This document shows, piece by piece, positions 48,060 to 58,170 of a stretch of DNA of 64,000 bases. The position numbers and the translations under genes are program-made. The DNA lies in NCBI GenBank assembly GCA_033064195.1, contig JARBJD010000012.1, positions 248,001 to 312,000 of the forward strand. The letters run 5' to 3'. Below the pieces are notes generated by a model, which was given only the letters and a program-made list of their open reading frames with translations, was not told the origin of the DNA and searched no databases. Origin of the DNA: Blattamonas nauphoetae. Its lineage: Eukaryota; Preaxostyla; Oxymonadida. How positions within the stretch are numbered: position 1 is the stretch's first letter; the number at the start of each line of letters is the position of its first letter.

Positions 48060-49394
48060 TTAAGTGAGAAGCGGTGTATCATGGCGATGATCCTTTCCGT
48101 CCTCTTTCTTTCGTGCAAATTTTATTTCAGGGCTACATCGATTTTGAACTGTTGTGGATGATGTCGGGGATGTATACGTATCTGAATCATCACTTTTGAA
48201 TCGAGGTAAATCGTGAACGAGTCCAATCGAAGGAGATATGCCATCAATTCTGTCAATACTGTCTGATTCTGACGAAATGAAACTCAAAAAAAGACAGACG
48301 TGATCCATTGACATGGTTATTGTCATTTTTTTCTGTTCGAGCAGGAATTGTTGATTTCTCTTGAGAACTTGGTCAGATCATTGTGAGATAGATTGTCCTA
48401 GTTTGGTCTTCTATTCTTTGTCATTCTGGAAAATTTTTTGAAAGATTCATCAAATATCTTCTTTTTTAGATCCGGACAGAATAAATTGACGACTGGTGGG
48501 TGATGATCTTGATCGTGAGAGTTGCTTGAAAAGATTTCGAATGATGTCCGGACCATTGCTATCAATCGATTCCATCGAATCGTCTGAGCTTCGGGTATAT
48601 TGAAGATAAATGTCCGAACTTGCTATTGAAGAATCTTGATCAAGTTTGATGGAGCCATCAACGAGAGACGTGACGCAAAACAGAAATGGTTCGATTGTTT
48701 CGAAAAGACGTTCACCTGATCATAAAGATTAAACCAAAAAATGAACAAAAACCATCTCATATGGATTGAAAGATACCCTCCAACGTCATGTACTATTTTT
48801 CAGAACGGTAAACTGATTGTTTTCGGAAGTAAATCATGAATTTGCTCGTGGACTTATGTTGTCTTTCAGACTGGACTTTATTGAAGATATCGTTTGATAA
48901 ATCTGGTGTCCTTCAGAATATAGATGAAAATAATACGACAAACAGGGAAATCGAACGATCGGTGTGGAGAATGTGATGCAATCCAGTGGATCCATTCGCT
49001 GAACTCCGATTTAGGGGATGCTGATGAGTTTATATTGATGTTCGATTCATATCCGCTAATGTGTCATGATTTCCCGAAATGAAAAGAGAGTTTCATGTCC
49101 TGAACACGACAAGGATCTGCGTTTGAACTTCTTCGTGATGTTCGTGCCATTCCAGTGTGATGGTTGAAAAAGTGCTCTTATGTCATTGGGTTATGCTGTG
49201 ATACTTCATAAAAATGCGACGGTCAATCTGTATTCGTGCTGAGTTGGGAAGAAACGTCCGGATCATGTCGATACCATATTTCAGTTTTCTTCTCGGATAA
49301 GAGTCCTTTTCTCATTTCACTCTCGGTATATTGTTTTTTATGTTCAATGAAATTAATGTGGTTGGTGTTCATGTCTAAGTCGGTTGCACCCATA
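48060..49394 (-). pseudogene. Coding-like cargo inside the transposon, unresolved
   Basis: Several minus-strand blocks look protein-like although no ORF is long. The first, from ATG near 49394, gives about 56 codons. A second near 48900-49050 includes SEFSEWIHWIASHSPHRSF. A third, about 48470-48720, reads ERLFETIEPFLFCVTSLVDG and on through a Ser/Asp-rich tail. A fourth (48326-48060) is an 88-codon ORF rich in Ser and Asp. They could be exons of one multi-intron gene or remains of one. I could not join them with confident splice sites, and in-frame stops lie between them. None resembles a transposase known to me. Cargo captured from the host is one reading; a very divergent or decayed element gene is another. 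Confidence 0.3.
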
Positions 49395-49399
49395 CGCTC
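49284..49399 (-). repeat. Right subterminal inverted copy, 116 bp
   Basis: The inverted partner of 47821-47936, placed 165 bp inside the right end. Read on the minus strand, it encodes MGATDLDMNTNHINFIE from an ATG at about 49394 and continues into sequence the left copy lacks. Confidence 0.85.
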
Positions 49400-49540
49400 T
49401 CAGATCGTTCGCATGTCCCGATTTCTGACAAAAAACGAACGAGAATTCAGTTAAGCTTTAATGATCACTCTCTTCATATTTCACGTCTTGAAACTCTCTT
49501 TTTTAACTTTTGTCGAAAAAGGCTTTGATCGGCCCCTAGA

Positions 49541-49564
49541 GAAGGTTACTTTTGGCTCACCCTG
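49541..49564 (-). repeat. Right terminal inverted repeat, 24 bp
   Basis: This is the perfect inverted partner of 47655-47678, followed directly by TA. Together they define the element's ends. Confidence 0.92.
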
Positions 49565-49618
49565 TATATAATCTTTGGATTCGAGATTAGGCGAAAAAGG
49601 TGAAATCACAAAAAGACA

Positions 49619-51110
49619 TTAAAGACAAGAATAACATATAATACTGTGAATAGGTGACATCTGGAACTCACCTGATATCGTTATTACCTCTCGGCACAGA
49701 GGACAAGATGGATGGACAGTGATCCAGCTTTCGAGACACAGCCTGCAGAAGTTGTGTCCACAGGGAAGTTGGTATGGATCGTGGAACGAGTCCTGGCAGA
49801 TGGGGCAGGTGGAGGAGGGAGAGAGACATTGGAGCTGGCTGGAATGGCCTGATTTTTGGCGATGTCCTTTGAGGATCGAAACTTGTTCAAACACGAACAG
49901 AACCACAGCAAGACCAACAAACACGAAGGCAGCGAGAAGAAGACGACGACGAGTGGGATTGTTCTGAAGGATACCCACAGCGTTGAGAAGAAGGAGGGGG
50001 AGGGGAAGACGGAGTGGGGCGAGGTTGAGAGTGACGAGGTGGAAGACGAGGCTGGCTGTCGACGACGTGCTGTTCAGAGAAACTGGAGCAGACGAAGGAA
50101 AGGGCGAGTCTGAGAGAAGCTCCAGATCGTCGTCGAAGGCGAGGAAGTTCTCAGAGGCGGAGGGTGAGATGAGTTGGGAGGTCCGCGGGAGGTGAGGACG
50201 AGAGAATGTGAGGAGGAGAAAGGAAACACAGAAGATGAGGAGGACTACTGCCGTGTCTGGACAAGAAATCAAGAAGAAGACGATATACCAAAGCACATCA
50301 CGCTCAGCCAGATTCCGACCAACAGCGGTTCGACTTCTTTGTCATCCAGTGTTGATTCTTGGTCCAAATCAACCTCTACATCTCCGTGTCCATTATATGG
50401 AAGAGAGGACTGCAAAAACGGGGTGAATACTTCAATCATCCGCAAAGTGGCATTGTCAACAATATCGTTTAGCCAGCCAAGAACTTTCCCAAATCCAGAA
50501 CGATGCGTTGGAGTGGAAAAGTGCAGTTTGAATACAGTTGTGCGATTACTATGTTTTAAATCATCATTTGCTGGTGTGTGGTGAATATGAACTGTGTTTG
50601 GAGGTGTGAGAGAGTTTTCGTGGTGAAGTGGAATGAATGACGGTCCCGTGGATAGAATAGATGATTCTGTTCCTTGAGACGAGAACACTGGGACAGCCCT
50701 AATCTTTGCGGTCGGTTCTTTCCCATGTTGGCTTTCGTTTCGTTGTGCAAGAGCCAGGCTGTGGAGTGTATTGTTAAAGCTGACTCTGAAGAGAGTATTC
50801 CAAAAATAGAACGAACCCAGCAAAACTGAGACCACAAAATCCAAATAGGAGGAGAAAGACCATCGAATATCCGCATAGAGAGAGGCCATATGTCCGTTTT
50901 TGCCCAAGCTGCTTCAATGTCATTAATTCACCATATAGATATTTAAGTAACGTAAATCGACCGGCAAAAATTAACAATAAAGAATACATCAGAGTGTGCG
51001 GTTCGTAAAGCACAGGTCTCGTAATGCGGGAACATTACGAACTCAGTCAAATCCTTGAAGTTCTGGAACAGAACGAATGTGGGCCATTTTGAAGAAAGCC
51101 TGCATCTCAT
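49619..51110 (-). CDS. Membrane RING-finger E3 ligase
   Basis: Exons 51110-50962, 50908-50289 and 50256-49619 give 468 codons plus TAA. Introns are 53 and 32 bp. The product has at least four hydrophobic segments: near residues 35-48, 65-90, 265-285 and 340-360. The C-terminal RING reads CPICQDSFHDPYQLPCGHNF then CRLCLESW and CPLCREV, a complete C3HC4 set. Such proteins ubiquitinate substrates at membranes, often the ER; the family member is not identified. The last codons (ISGEFQMSPIHSIICYSCL) run towards a transposon whose end lies 55 bp past the stop, so the native 3' end may have been changed by the insertion. Confidence 0.8.
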
Positions 51111-51223
51111 GACCTCACGAACCGAAATGGTGAAACAGCTTGTGGTCAATGTGGAATCGTCAAATTATCGTTGTGTGAAGTGTTCTGATAAAATTAAAGT
51201 CGTCTCTCGAAAAAGCAAGACTG

Positions 51224-51862
51224 TCATTCTTCTCCGATTTCTTTATTATATTGTTCACATTTCTTCCGAAGTTGTGCAGAAGTAAGTTGCATCTTGTTAA
51301 GATTGATGTCACGAGCCATTCGTTTGTAATCTGTGCCATATTTCGCGATTAACTTTCGACACATCGTTTTCGTTTCGACATTGAGTGTATTCGGTTTTTT
51401 TTGTTTAGAAATCTCAGATGGATCAACGGGAACAAGACCTAAACAAAATGAATGCCGGAAAAGGAACAGACGATGTGTGATGTCGGTCGAAATGAGATTC
51501 GCTGTTGGGAGGTAGGTAGATTCATCAATGAGGTCAGATGGATTTGAAATTCTGATAATGGAAGGATCCATATCACCTGCAATCTTCTGAACTTTCTCAC
51601 GATATTGTTTTCGTTTTCCTTTTGGGAGTTGGAGGATTTCCGTTTCTGTGAGAGGATTTTCAGCAATTTCATCTATTTGACGGAGAGACGCTGCTTCCAT
51701 ATGCATAAGTTTATGTTTTCGATCATTTTCGACGGTATGAGGAGTTGCATTGAAGGTACTTAAGACTCCAAGTCGCGCATAATTTTCACGAACACTCAAA
51801 TGCTTATCGAATTTGAAAGTTTGTGTGTATGGAATTTTTCGTGGTTTTTGGTCTTCAGTCAT
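51224..51862 (-). CDS. NOP16: NOP16-like nucleolar protein, 60S biogenesis
   Basis: An ORF of 212 codons plus TGA. NOP16 is a pre-60S assembly factor in the nucleolus. The N-terminal block, YTQTFKFDKHLSVRENYARL then GV, and the C-terminal block, LIAKYGTDYKRMARDINLN then QLRKKCEQY, fit the family's two conserved ends (YGxDYKAMARD in human). A 33-bp stretch, 51471-51439 (GTCT to TAG), looks like an in-frame intron in the middle. Removing it gives 201 residues and deletes a hydrophobic run odd for this protein. The typical length is near 180. The start ATG is the only reasonable one. It sits 114 bp from the RING gene's start side. Confidence 0.88.
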   Translation of the reverse strand: MTEDQKPRKIPYTQTFKFDKHLSVRENYARLGVLSTFNATPHTVENDRKHKLMHMEAASLRQIDEIAENPLTETEILQLPKGKRKQYREKVQKIAGDMDPSIIRISNPSDLIDESTYLPTANLISTDITHRLFLFRHSFCLGLVPVDPSEISKQKKPNTLNVETKTMCRKLIAKYGTDYKRMARDINLNKMQLTSAQLRKKCEQYNKEIGEE

Positions 51863-52265
51863 GAGAAATTGTTGAATACGATCAGAATAGGTGAACAGTG
51901 ACTGTTCGTTTCTGATGACGGGTTGATCGATTCAATGTAACAACGATCAGAATAATCTGGCTGAGATACTGGAATCACATGTTACTTTCTCTGATGATCG
52001 AGTTCAGAACTCAAACAATCAGACAGAAGTTTCTTTTCTCGATTGCCGTGCAACCTTGTCAGGTCGGTCAGACATAAAATCAAGTGAGATGAAGTTAAAG
52101 ATTTTTGGAATCTACAATCGTGACTTCTTGACGATGGTATTGGAATGCTTCCACGGAGTATTCGAAGTTGGTCAAAGTGAAGATGGATCAACATGCCGCC
52201 GAACTCAGCAACAATGTGGGTCTGCGTGGTTGTTGCATTCCACACTCGACATGCAGACGGAAACA
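51863..52265. other. Gap between NOP16 and the DENND6-like gene, coding unclear
   Basis: About 400 bp. A minus-strand frame (52440-51982, 152 codons) and a plus-strand frame (52056-52277, 73 codons) overlap here. The minus one may include a last exon of the DENND6-like gene, but I could not align it. No RNA gene or repeat is seen. Confidence 0.3.
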
Positions 52266-53487
52266 TCACCCAAGTGAGTGGAAGAAGAGACTGGGTGAGC
52301 GGGAAAAGTGGGTTGAGGAGGACGGATGGGTGTAGAGCTGTTGGGATCGGCATTTGGAGTGTGTTGAGAGATGGATGGATCTGGGCAGAGTTATCGAGGA
52401 CAGCTGGGAAGTGCGAGAGAGTGAGTTCTGCCTCTTCCACTCCGCGAATGCTGGAGTATTGAAGAATAGTGAGTATGCGAAGAGCACCGCGTCGAGTGAC
52501 TTCACTCGGGCACAGAAAGTGGGCAGGTGCTTCAGCGAGAAGGCGAGGAAAGCCTGAGGCGATGGAAGGAGCGAAGGATCAGTCGAGACAGACTGTCCAA
52601 CAGAGAGACTTGTTGCTTTGGGACTCTCGTTCTTCTTTCGTTCATCTCGCCATCGTCGGAACGTCCCCCGAATTCCCTCTGCCCTCTCTCCCTTCCCGCT
52701 CTCTCCTCCTCCCCTCGTCTTCTCCCCACGCGTGTCCTGTCCTTTCACTCCAAAGAAGTATTCTTCCAGCGGCGACATGAAATCTCTCGTCAGATCCTCA
52801 AAATAATCCTTCACTGCCTCGTTCATCGACCCGAGTGTGTTCCCGCTCTCCATCATCCCTTTCAGCCGACCCAGCATCGCACTATAGTCGTCCTCAGATC
52901 CTGTGACGTGCACGCTCTCCACTCCTTCTGTCGCCCAATTCACGTCTTTGTGTCGATTCGCTGTGACTCTGCTGGAGTAAAATAGCTCTATTTGAAGTGA
53001 GATGAGTTGGAGTGATGTATCTTGTTTGGCGATGGAGTGGTGGAAGGATCAATCCGGGGGTGGGCAATGAGGGGAAGGAGAGGGTGAGGAGAGAGGAAAG
53101 TGGGAACAGGTCGAGGTGGAGCTGGCTCGGAAGATGTGATGGGATGGGTTGGGGTATCATTTCGGGGAGATTGTCGCCCGCAACAAGATTGTAGAACGGT
53201 GCAACGAATGTGCCATATGAGAGGGGTGAAATGAGCGACACAAACGCTGAGACAATCATTGATGCAAACTGCGATGTTGGTGTAAGAACACAGATCGGGT
53301 GTCCGATGATCAGAAGCAGCCAAAAAAGGGAGTGACAATATGTGAGAAAGAAGTGCTTTGCGAAGTCTATTATATGGCATTCGGTCAGCGAGAAATTTTG
53401 GAGGTTCTACATCCATTCCCTTTTACTCCGCAACAGGCAATTGAAACGTGGCATTAATGTCGTCTGTTGTTGAAACTGTTTTTGTGT
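52266..53487 (-). CDS. DENND6-like DENN-domain protein, 5' part not found
   Basis: DENND6 proteins are exchange factors for Rab GTPases. Three minus-strand blocks match the family order. Block one, about 53487-53435, ends INATFQLP. After a 28-bp intron, block two (from 53406 down to about 53180) has LLLIIGHPICVLTPTSQFAS and VSAFVSLISPLSYG, matching the DENND6 stretch before its conserved LVSLIQPL. Block three, to about 52430, has YFEDLTRDFMSPLEEYF and ends near FFNTPAFAEW, matching the family's LELTQSFIIPLE region and C-terminal helix. The join between blocks two and three is unresolved. DENND6 normally has 250 or so residues before block one; here the FIP1 start lies about 80 bp upstream, leaving no room. 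So the gene is 5'-truncated or overlaps FIP1 antisense. Confidence 0.6.
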
Positions 53488-53568
53488 TTGCTTAGATCGG
53501 TGCCAGCGAATCGGATGATTCGATCAAACATAGAAAGAAATGGAAACGGAGCCAATATAAGAAGAAAA

Positions 53569-54358
53569 ATGAACGAGAAAGATGGTCTTAAACAGAGGAA
53601 GCGACAGACCACGATGAGAGATAAAAACAGTGATGGGTCTCCAATGAGTGTTTCAAGTCACCTACAAATTACACCTGTTGAAACGTTTCTATCCTTCTTT
53701 TCTCCCGATAGTTTTCCCTCTTCCTATTTTTCTTGTGCTTTTGGTAGAATTCAAGACACGGCGGAAAGTCGCCTCGTTCCTCTTGATCAAGTTCAATCAG
53801 GAGATGAAACGAGTGATCCAAGTTCCTCTCTGGCAGTTGATGATAATTCACACGTCATTTTGACATTCAATGAAGATCAAGTGAAAAAAGCAGTCAGAAA
53901 ATTGAAACCAACTCCACACAAAGGTTTGCAGCAGAAGCATGTTTTCACCAAAGTTTCGATTAATGTGAATCTTAGTTGGTGGTCCAAACCGAGGATTCCG
54001 ATACTATGGCTCGAAGCCACCAAATTTCACGATCCAACAAACATCAGCCTCAACGAACAAAGCTGAACTTGCAGAAATGGTCAAACAGCTTGATCAGGCA
54101 CTGACCGATCCTGACTATGTTCCAATGTATCGAGGTGATTCTTTATTCAAATTTAACGTCGACTCACTTGGACAACCATGGGAGAAGTCAAACGCTCAAT
54201 TAAAAGATTACTTTAACTATGGCTTCGACGAAACAACATGGAAATTGTACTGCCAATCAAAAAATCTCAAAAGTATCCAGTCTCAGAAGAGGATACACCC
54301 AGATAATGAAGAGCCAGAATCACCTCCCAAATCAGAGAAAGAAATGAAATATTACTGA
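53569..54358 (+). CDS. FIP1: FIP1, polyadenylation factor
   Basis: Exons 53569-53636, 53748-53923 and 53976-54358 give 208 codons plus TGA, with introns of 111 and 52 bp. FIP1 bridges CPSF and poly(A) polymerase. The core Fip1 motif is intact: GQPWEKSNAQLKDYFNYGFD followed by ETTWKLYC. An acidic N-terminal stretch comes before it (DETSDPSS, DDNSHVILTFNED). The middle holds a Gly/Pro/Asn segment (GGPNRGFRYYGSKPPNF). The C-terminus is Pro/Glu/Lys-rich and short; there is no long RE/RD or proline tail as in animals. The first splice is the least certain, chosen because phase and GTCT donor fit. The protein implies ordinary AATAAA-type 3' processing in this organism. Confidence 0.88.
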
Positions 54359-54830
54359 AGTACCCAAGTCTTCTTTTGACTTCATTTTCTTTTTTTCGAA
54401 CATTTCACCTTTCTTCTTTGTGCAGTGAGGTCACGCAAATCCCCACCACGCGTTGGGTCAAAATTTGTAACAGAAGCGTGGATAACAGAATGTGGTTTGA
54501 AAAGAAATCAAGACAAGAAACACTGACGAGCGAAGCCGAAGAGTTAGATGATTCAGACGTGTCTGTTTGAAGAAGCATATTCTGAGTTCCTGTTCGCATG
54601 GGATGGTCATGGAAATTGACGAGTGGAGGGAGAATTCCTGTTACAGTTTTGGGGACTGTTGAATTGTTTGAGCTGGACAATGCTGAGATCTTGTGAAGAC
54701 AGATTTGAACCAAATTGATGTCCAATCTATCGGAATCTGATGGATGTCGAGCGATAACGAGACAGAATTCACAGATAGGCTGTTCATCTGCTTCCTTCCA
54801 CGCCAGCCTTCGCCTCCATTCTTCGGAACT
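54359..54830. other. Unresolved stretch after FIP1
   Basis: Overlapping ORFs of 64-106 codons occur on both strands (for example 54405-54725 minus and 54376-54570 plus) without family resemblance. The minus frame may be a later exon of the ORF at 54831-55304. No RNA gene, repeat or terminal inverted repeat is seen. Confidence 0.3.
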
Positions 54831-55304
54831 TCACACACAACCACTCGAAGTCCACACGGCGTGTCCGATTCCCGTTCTGTCTGTTGCATCTGCCGCAGGG
54901 TCGATGTCGTTCAGTGCTTCTGCCACTTTTGCCACCGTCATCAGGAGGGATTTTGTGTGAACTATGAAGACAAAGAAGGCGACGAAAGTGGTCATTCTCC
55001 CACATAGTGTCGATAGTGAGCTGTCCTTATCGTTTCCTTCTGTCTCAAACAGCCGCTGCTTCAGTCTGAGCACGTTGTCCTTGTGAGTAGTTGCGATTTG
55101 GAAGAAAACTGCTCTCCACTCTCGCTGAAGTATGTTGATTGTCTGCACATACTGTCCAATCAGCACGATGAGAGGGAGTACAGTCGAGGCCACTCCAGCC
55201 GCGATGTCGACGTACTGAACGATCAATGATTGTAGTTCGAAGTTGTCGGTGAAAATCGTGCACGCGGTCTTCACCTTCTCCGTTGCTGGCACTGGTCCGT
55301 TCAT
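54831..55304 (-). CDS. Hypothetical protein with hydrophobic helix
   Basis: From the ATG at 55304 this frame runs 157 codons plus stop. It begins MNGPVPATEKVKTACTIF and has a hydrophobic stretch near residues 35-52 (VASTVLPLIVLIGQYV), a Lys/Arg/Glu helix, then a second hydrophobic stretch near 100-112 (TTFVAFFVFIV). Residues just upstream of the ATG (WPDLPAQLNFV) also look coding and follow a possible CAG acceptor at 55353, so an upstream exon is likely. The last 25 codons look less protein-like and may be intronic. I do not recognise it. Its neighbour upstream is the CM1-type coiled-coil gene, on the same strand. Confidence 0.45.
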   Translation of the reverse strand: MNGPVPATEKVKTACTIFTDNFELQSLIVQYVDIAAGVASTVLPLIVLIGQYVQTINILQREWRAVFFQIATTHKDNVLRLKQRLFETEGNDKDSSLSTLCGRMTTFVAFFVFIVHTKSLLMTVAKVAEALNDIDPAADATDRTGIGHAVWTSSGCV

Positions 55305-55491
55305 GATCACAAAGTTGAGCTGGGCAGGAAGGTCAGGCCATTCTTCTGTGTTTCAGAATCCGTCGTTGATGATGAGAGCAGCTTTATTGGGTTAATCCGC
55401 ATCTGAAATCCATGAAACAAAAAAGTGTGAAATTGAAAGAAAGACGAAAGAAGAGTCATTTGTCCAATCCAATCCTGGAATGAGCTTGTGA

Positions 55492-56703
55492 TTATATATC
55501 TGTTCGATTGGTCATTCCACTTCGTTTTGTCAGCGAAGTGTTTTGTGGAACTGTTGAGAGTGGCTGTGGTTCTTGCCATTCTGTGGTTTGCATCGTCAGC
55601 ATCAAAAGCTGAAATTCCAGTGTCTCCATCTTCTGGCGATACTCATTTCGTTCTCGTCTCTTCCTCTCCACGTCCTTTTCCATTGTTTCGATCTTCCTCT
55701 GCATTTTTTGGATTTTTACACTTTCAGGTGCTCTCTGACCGATATCCTCAACGAGATATGCTGGATTCTGCTCCGCATCGGCAAAAAAGGCAGCTATTTC
55801 GTCATACTCATTCTGACGAGGGGGAGAAACACCAGTACGGGGTTGGGGATAGCGCGGTTTCGACAATGAATCACGAACTTCGATATGATCACGGATTCTG
55901 CGTGGGATCTCAGACTGTGCAATCAGCTGTCTCATGACTTGCCTTGTTTCCTCCTGTTGTTCTTCGAGCTTTTCCTGTTCCATCTTTTTCTCACGAAGAT
56001 CCTTCTTCAGAGCGAGAATCTCATCTTCAAGAGCAGTTTGGTGATCTTGTTCCTTGGATTTCATCTCTCTCAAATCCTGTTCCAGTTCACCCACTCGTTT
56101 CCGCAGTTCCTCAAGTTCTTCTTCGCTTTCTCTTGATTGATCTTTCAGTGTTCGAACATTGCCTTCTTTCTCCTCAAGTTCTTCCTTCAAATGCTCCAAT
56201 TCCCTTTTCAGTTCATTTTGTTCATGTATCATATCGCGCTCTCTTTTTTCTTGAGCAGATTTCTCGTCTTCATGTCGCTGTAAAGTATTTGATAAATTAG
56301 CCATGTCTTCGTTCTGTTTCTGCAGTTTTTCCTTCAGAACTTCCATTTGTTCATCTTTTTCCTTAAGATGATCAGTTAGACTAATTGGATGAAGCTCTAT
56401 CGAGAGAGGATTCTGGTGCGGTTCATCCAGTGATAAAAATCCTTCCGAATCTCCAAGTTTGCCTCCATCCTTCAATGATAGTTCATTTTGAAAGTCAAAT
56501 AATGAATCATCGGTTTCTCGTGATTGTGCTTCGCGTGAATCTCCCAGGTAGAATAGGCGTAACTTTAAATCGAAATTTTCTTTTTGGAGGAGTTCCAATT
56601 GAGTGTACAACGATCGGATTGTTGTTTCTTCTATACTAAAATCCGGGTCAACTGTTTGATCCACGAGAACAGTCATAATAACAGTCAGACTCGATCCACC
56701 CAT
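55492..56703 (-). CDS. Coiled-coil protein with centrosomin CM1-like motif
   Basis: An intronless ORF of 403 codons plus TAA. Near residues 24-52 it has QKENFDLKLRLFYL preceded by a short helix, closely like the CM1 motif (KKENFxLKLxIxFLE) of centrosomin, CDK5RAP2, Mto1 and Spc110/Pcp1, which recruits gamma-tubulin ring complexes. Residues about 110-265 are coiled coil rich in Glu, Lys, Gln and Leu. A Pro/Arg-rich break near 280-300 (PRYPQPRTGVSPPR) precedes a second coiled coil at 330-375. CM1 proteins vary widely in length, and this one is short. A role in microtubule nucleation at basal bodies is an inference from the motif. Initiation at the second ATG (residue 10) is equally possible. 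Confidence 0.75.
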   Translation of the reverse strand: MGGSSLTVIMTVLVDQTVDPDFSIEETTIRSLYTQLELLQKENFDLKLRLFYLGDSREAQSRETDDSLFDFQNELSLKDGGKLGDSEGFLSLDEPHQNPLSIELHPISLTDHLKEKDEQMEVLKEKLQKQNEDMANLSNTLQRHEDEKSAQEKRERDMIHEQNELKRELEHLKEELEEKEGNVRTLKDQSRESEEELEELRKRVGELEQDLREMKSKEQDHQTALEDEILALKKDLREKKMEQEKLEEQQEETRQVMRQLIAQSEIPRRIRDHIEVRDSLSKPRYPQPRTGVSPPRQNEYDEIAAFFADAEQNPAYLVEDIGQRAPESVKIQKMQRKIETMEKDVERKRRERNEYRQKMETLEFQLLMLTMQTTEWQEPQPLSTVPQNTSLTKRSGMTNRTDI

Positions 56704-56832
56704 GATTACAGTTCATGTTTCAAAATGAAATGTGAAACAGGCCGAGAATCATCCGACTCGTACAGTTTGGGTTTGAAGACTCGTTTTCCTCCGTAGAATT
56801 GCTGATGTGGATACTTCTCCCCTTCCTAAGGA

Positions 56833-58037
56833 CTCTTTTGTCTGTCTGATCGATATATCAATTCGCCATGGGTCAGATCGGTCCAAATTCATCCACACTT
56901 CACGTCACTCACATTGCACTTTGAAAGATAGTTTCTATCGACAAAAGGAGCACATTCAGGCAATAATATGAAAATAGAGTAACCAAAGTGGGAATTGAAG
57001 CTCTGAGCTCCAATCGTTCATTGTTCACTTGAGTCGGACATTTAATAAAGCCCGCTTTTTTCAAAGGGCCAGTTCTTCATTATTTCATCATGAGGTGCTT
57101 CTTGTTCTCTTCTCTCGAAGATTTTACAATATGATCACGTCACTGCTTCCGAACGCAAGAAAAAAGATCCCTTACGAGAGAAACTGTCAGAGGTATTATC
57201 AAGTTAGCAAAACTATTAATCCACTTCACTATATTTCAGTGCAGTATTTGACAACTATTTTTCTGTTTCGGTTTCTGATGTGCGATCAGACACTTTGAAA
57301 CAAACGGGAGAACCAAAAACCAATTACAGGGTGATCAGTGATCCAAGGATGCAAGGGATTTTGGCATGAGTTAGCTTTAGTGCCCATTTGATCCGAACAG
57401 TGACACTTTTGTATTTTCACTTCACAAAGAGCCTTTTTTCTATGTTTCTTTTGATAATAGTGCCCGGATAAACCCGGATTAATTCAGAAACCCGAATAAA
57501 TTCGATTTTGTTTCGGCGAGTTGACCAATCTTCACCAAAATCAATTCCAGCACAGTTTGTGAGGCAATTCACATTTTGACATACTTTTTTGTTTTTCAGT
57601 CCATTGCTCAGTGAGCTACTGCAGTTTATCACGTGTTTTTTTCAAAACCTTAGAAACCACGGATTTTTTCTCAATTTTTTTCTGAATGTTCATTGGAGTT
57701 CTGATATGATTCCTATAAAATTTGGTGAAGATCGGTCCTCTTGTTCAGAAGACACAGACTTTCTACTGATTTTTTCGTAATTTTTCATTCTTTAGAGTCT
57801 CATTAAGTTTGTTTGGTGTCAGCTGATTCGTCATTTAATACAAAAGAAAAAAAGCAGATAATAAAAAATTTTATATTGTTTTGTCAAGTGATCTCGCAAG
57901 AGGCTTCGAACCCTTCTGAGGGGATAGTGAAAAAACCCTTTAGATTTGAGCTCGCTAAATGAGGTCTTTTTTTGACAAAATAATTGAATTTGAACCGAAA
58001 AAAGATACTAGCCAAAATGCAAGAAAAAGTATTATCC
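56833..58037 (+). repeat. Left arm of the foldback element
   Basis: 1205 bp, the exact inverted partner of 58619-59823 as far as I compared by eye. It begins near CTCTTTTGTCTGTCTGATCG and ends AAAAAGTATTATCC. Confidence 0.88.
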
Positions 58038-58170
58038 GGCATTTCGGAATCATTGTTGATTGTACTTAAGAAATATTTCTCTGTTCAATCGGAATTGAGA
58101 ATCACTATTCAGTTCCCAGTAGTTTGATCCCGGACTAATTGCGATATAGGAGCCTATCGATATTCGTTAT

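Larger units (their letters stand above)
47655..49564. mobile_element. Tc1/mariner-like DNA transposon without recognisable transposase
   Basis: The 1910-bp element starts with CAGGGTGAGCCAAAAGTAAC and ends with its reverse complement. The terminal inverted repeats match perfectly over 24 bp (47655-47678 and 49541-49564). Each end abuts a TA dinucleotide (47653-47654 and 49565-49566), the target duplication of the IS630/Tc1/mariner superfamily. The tips also resemble that group. I see no DDE transposase frame in either strand, so the copy looks non-autonomous. Inside are two inverted 116-bp copies of a gene-start-like segment and several coding-like minus-strand blocks. It lies between the 3' ends of SMC5 and the RING gene, 55 bp from the latter. 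Perfect tips suggest a fairly recent insertion. Confidence 0.88.

Noticed and set aside
49412-49454. MSRFLTKNEREFS at the right end of the transposon, resembling a transposase N-terminus
   Set aside because: It reads outward into the terminal repeat, is 14 codons long, and has nothing after it.
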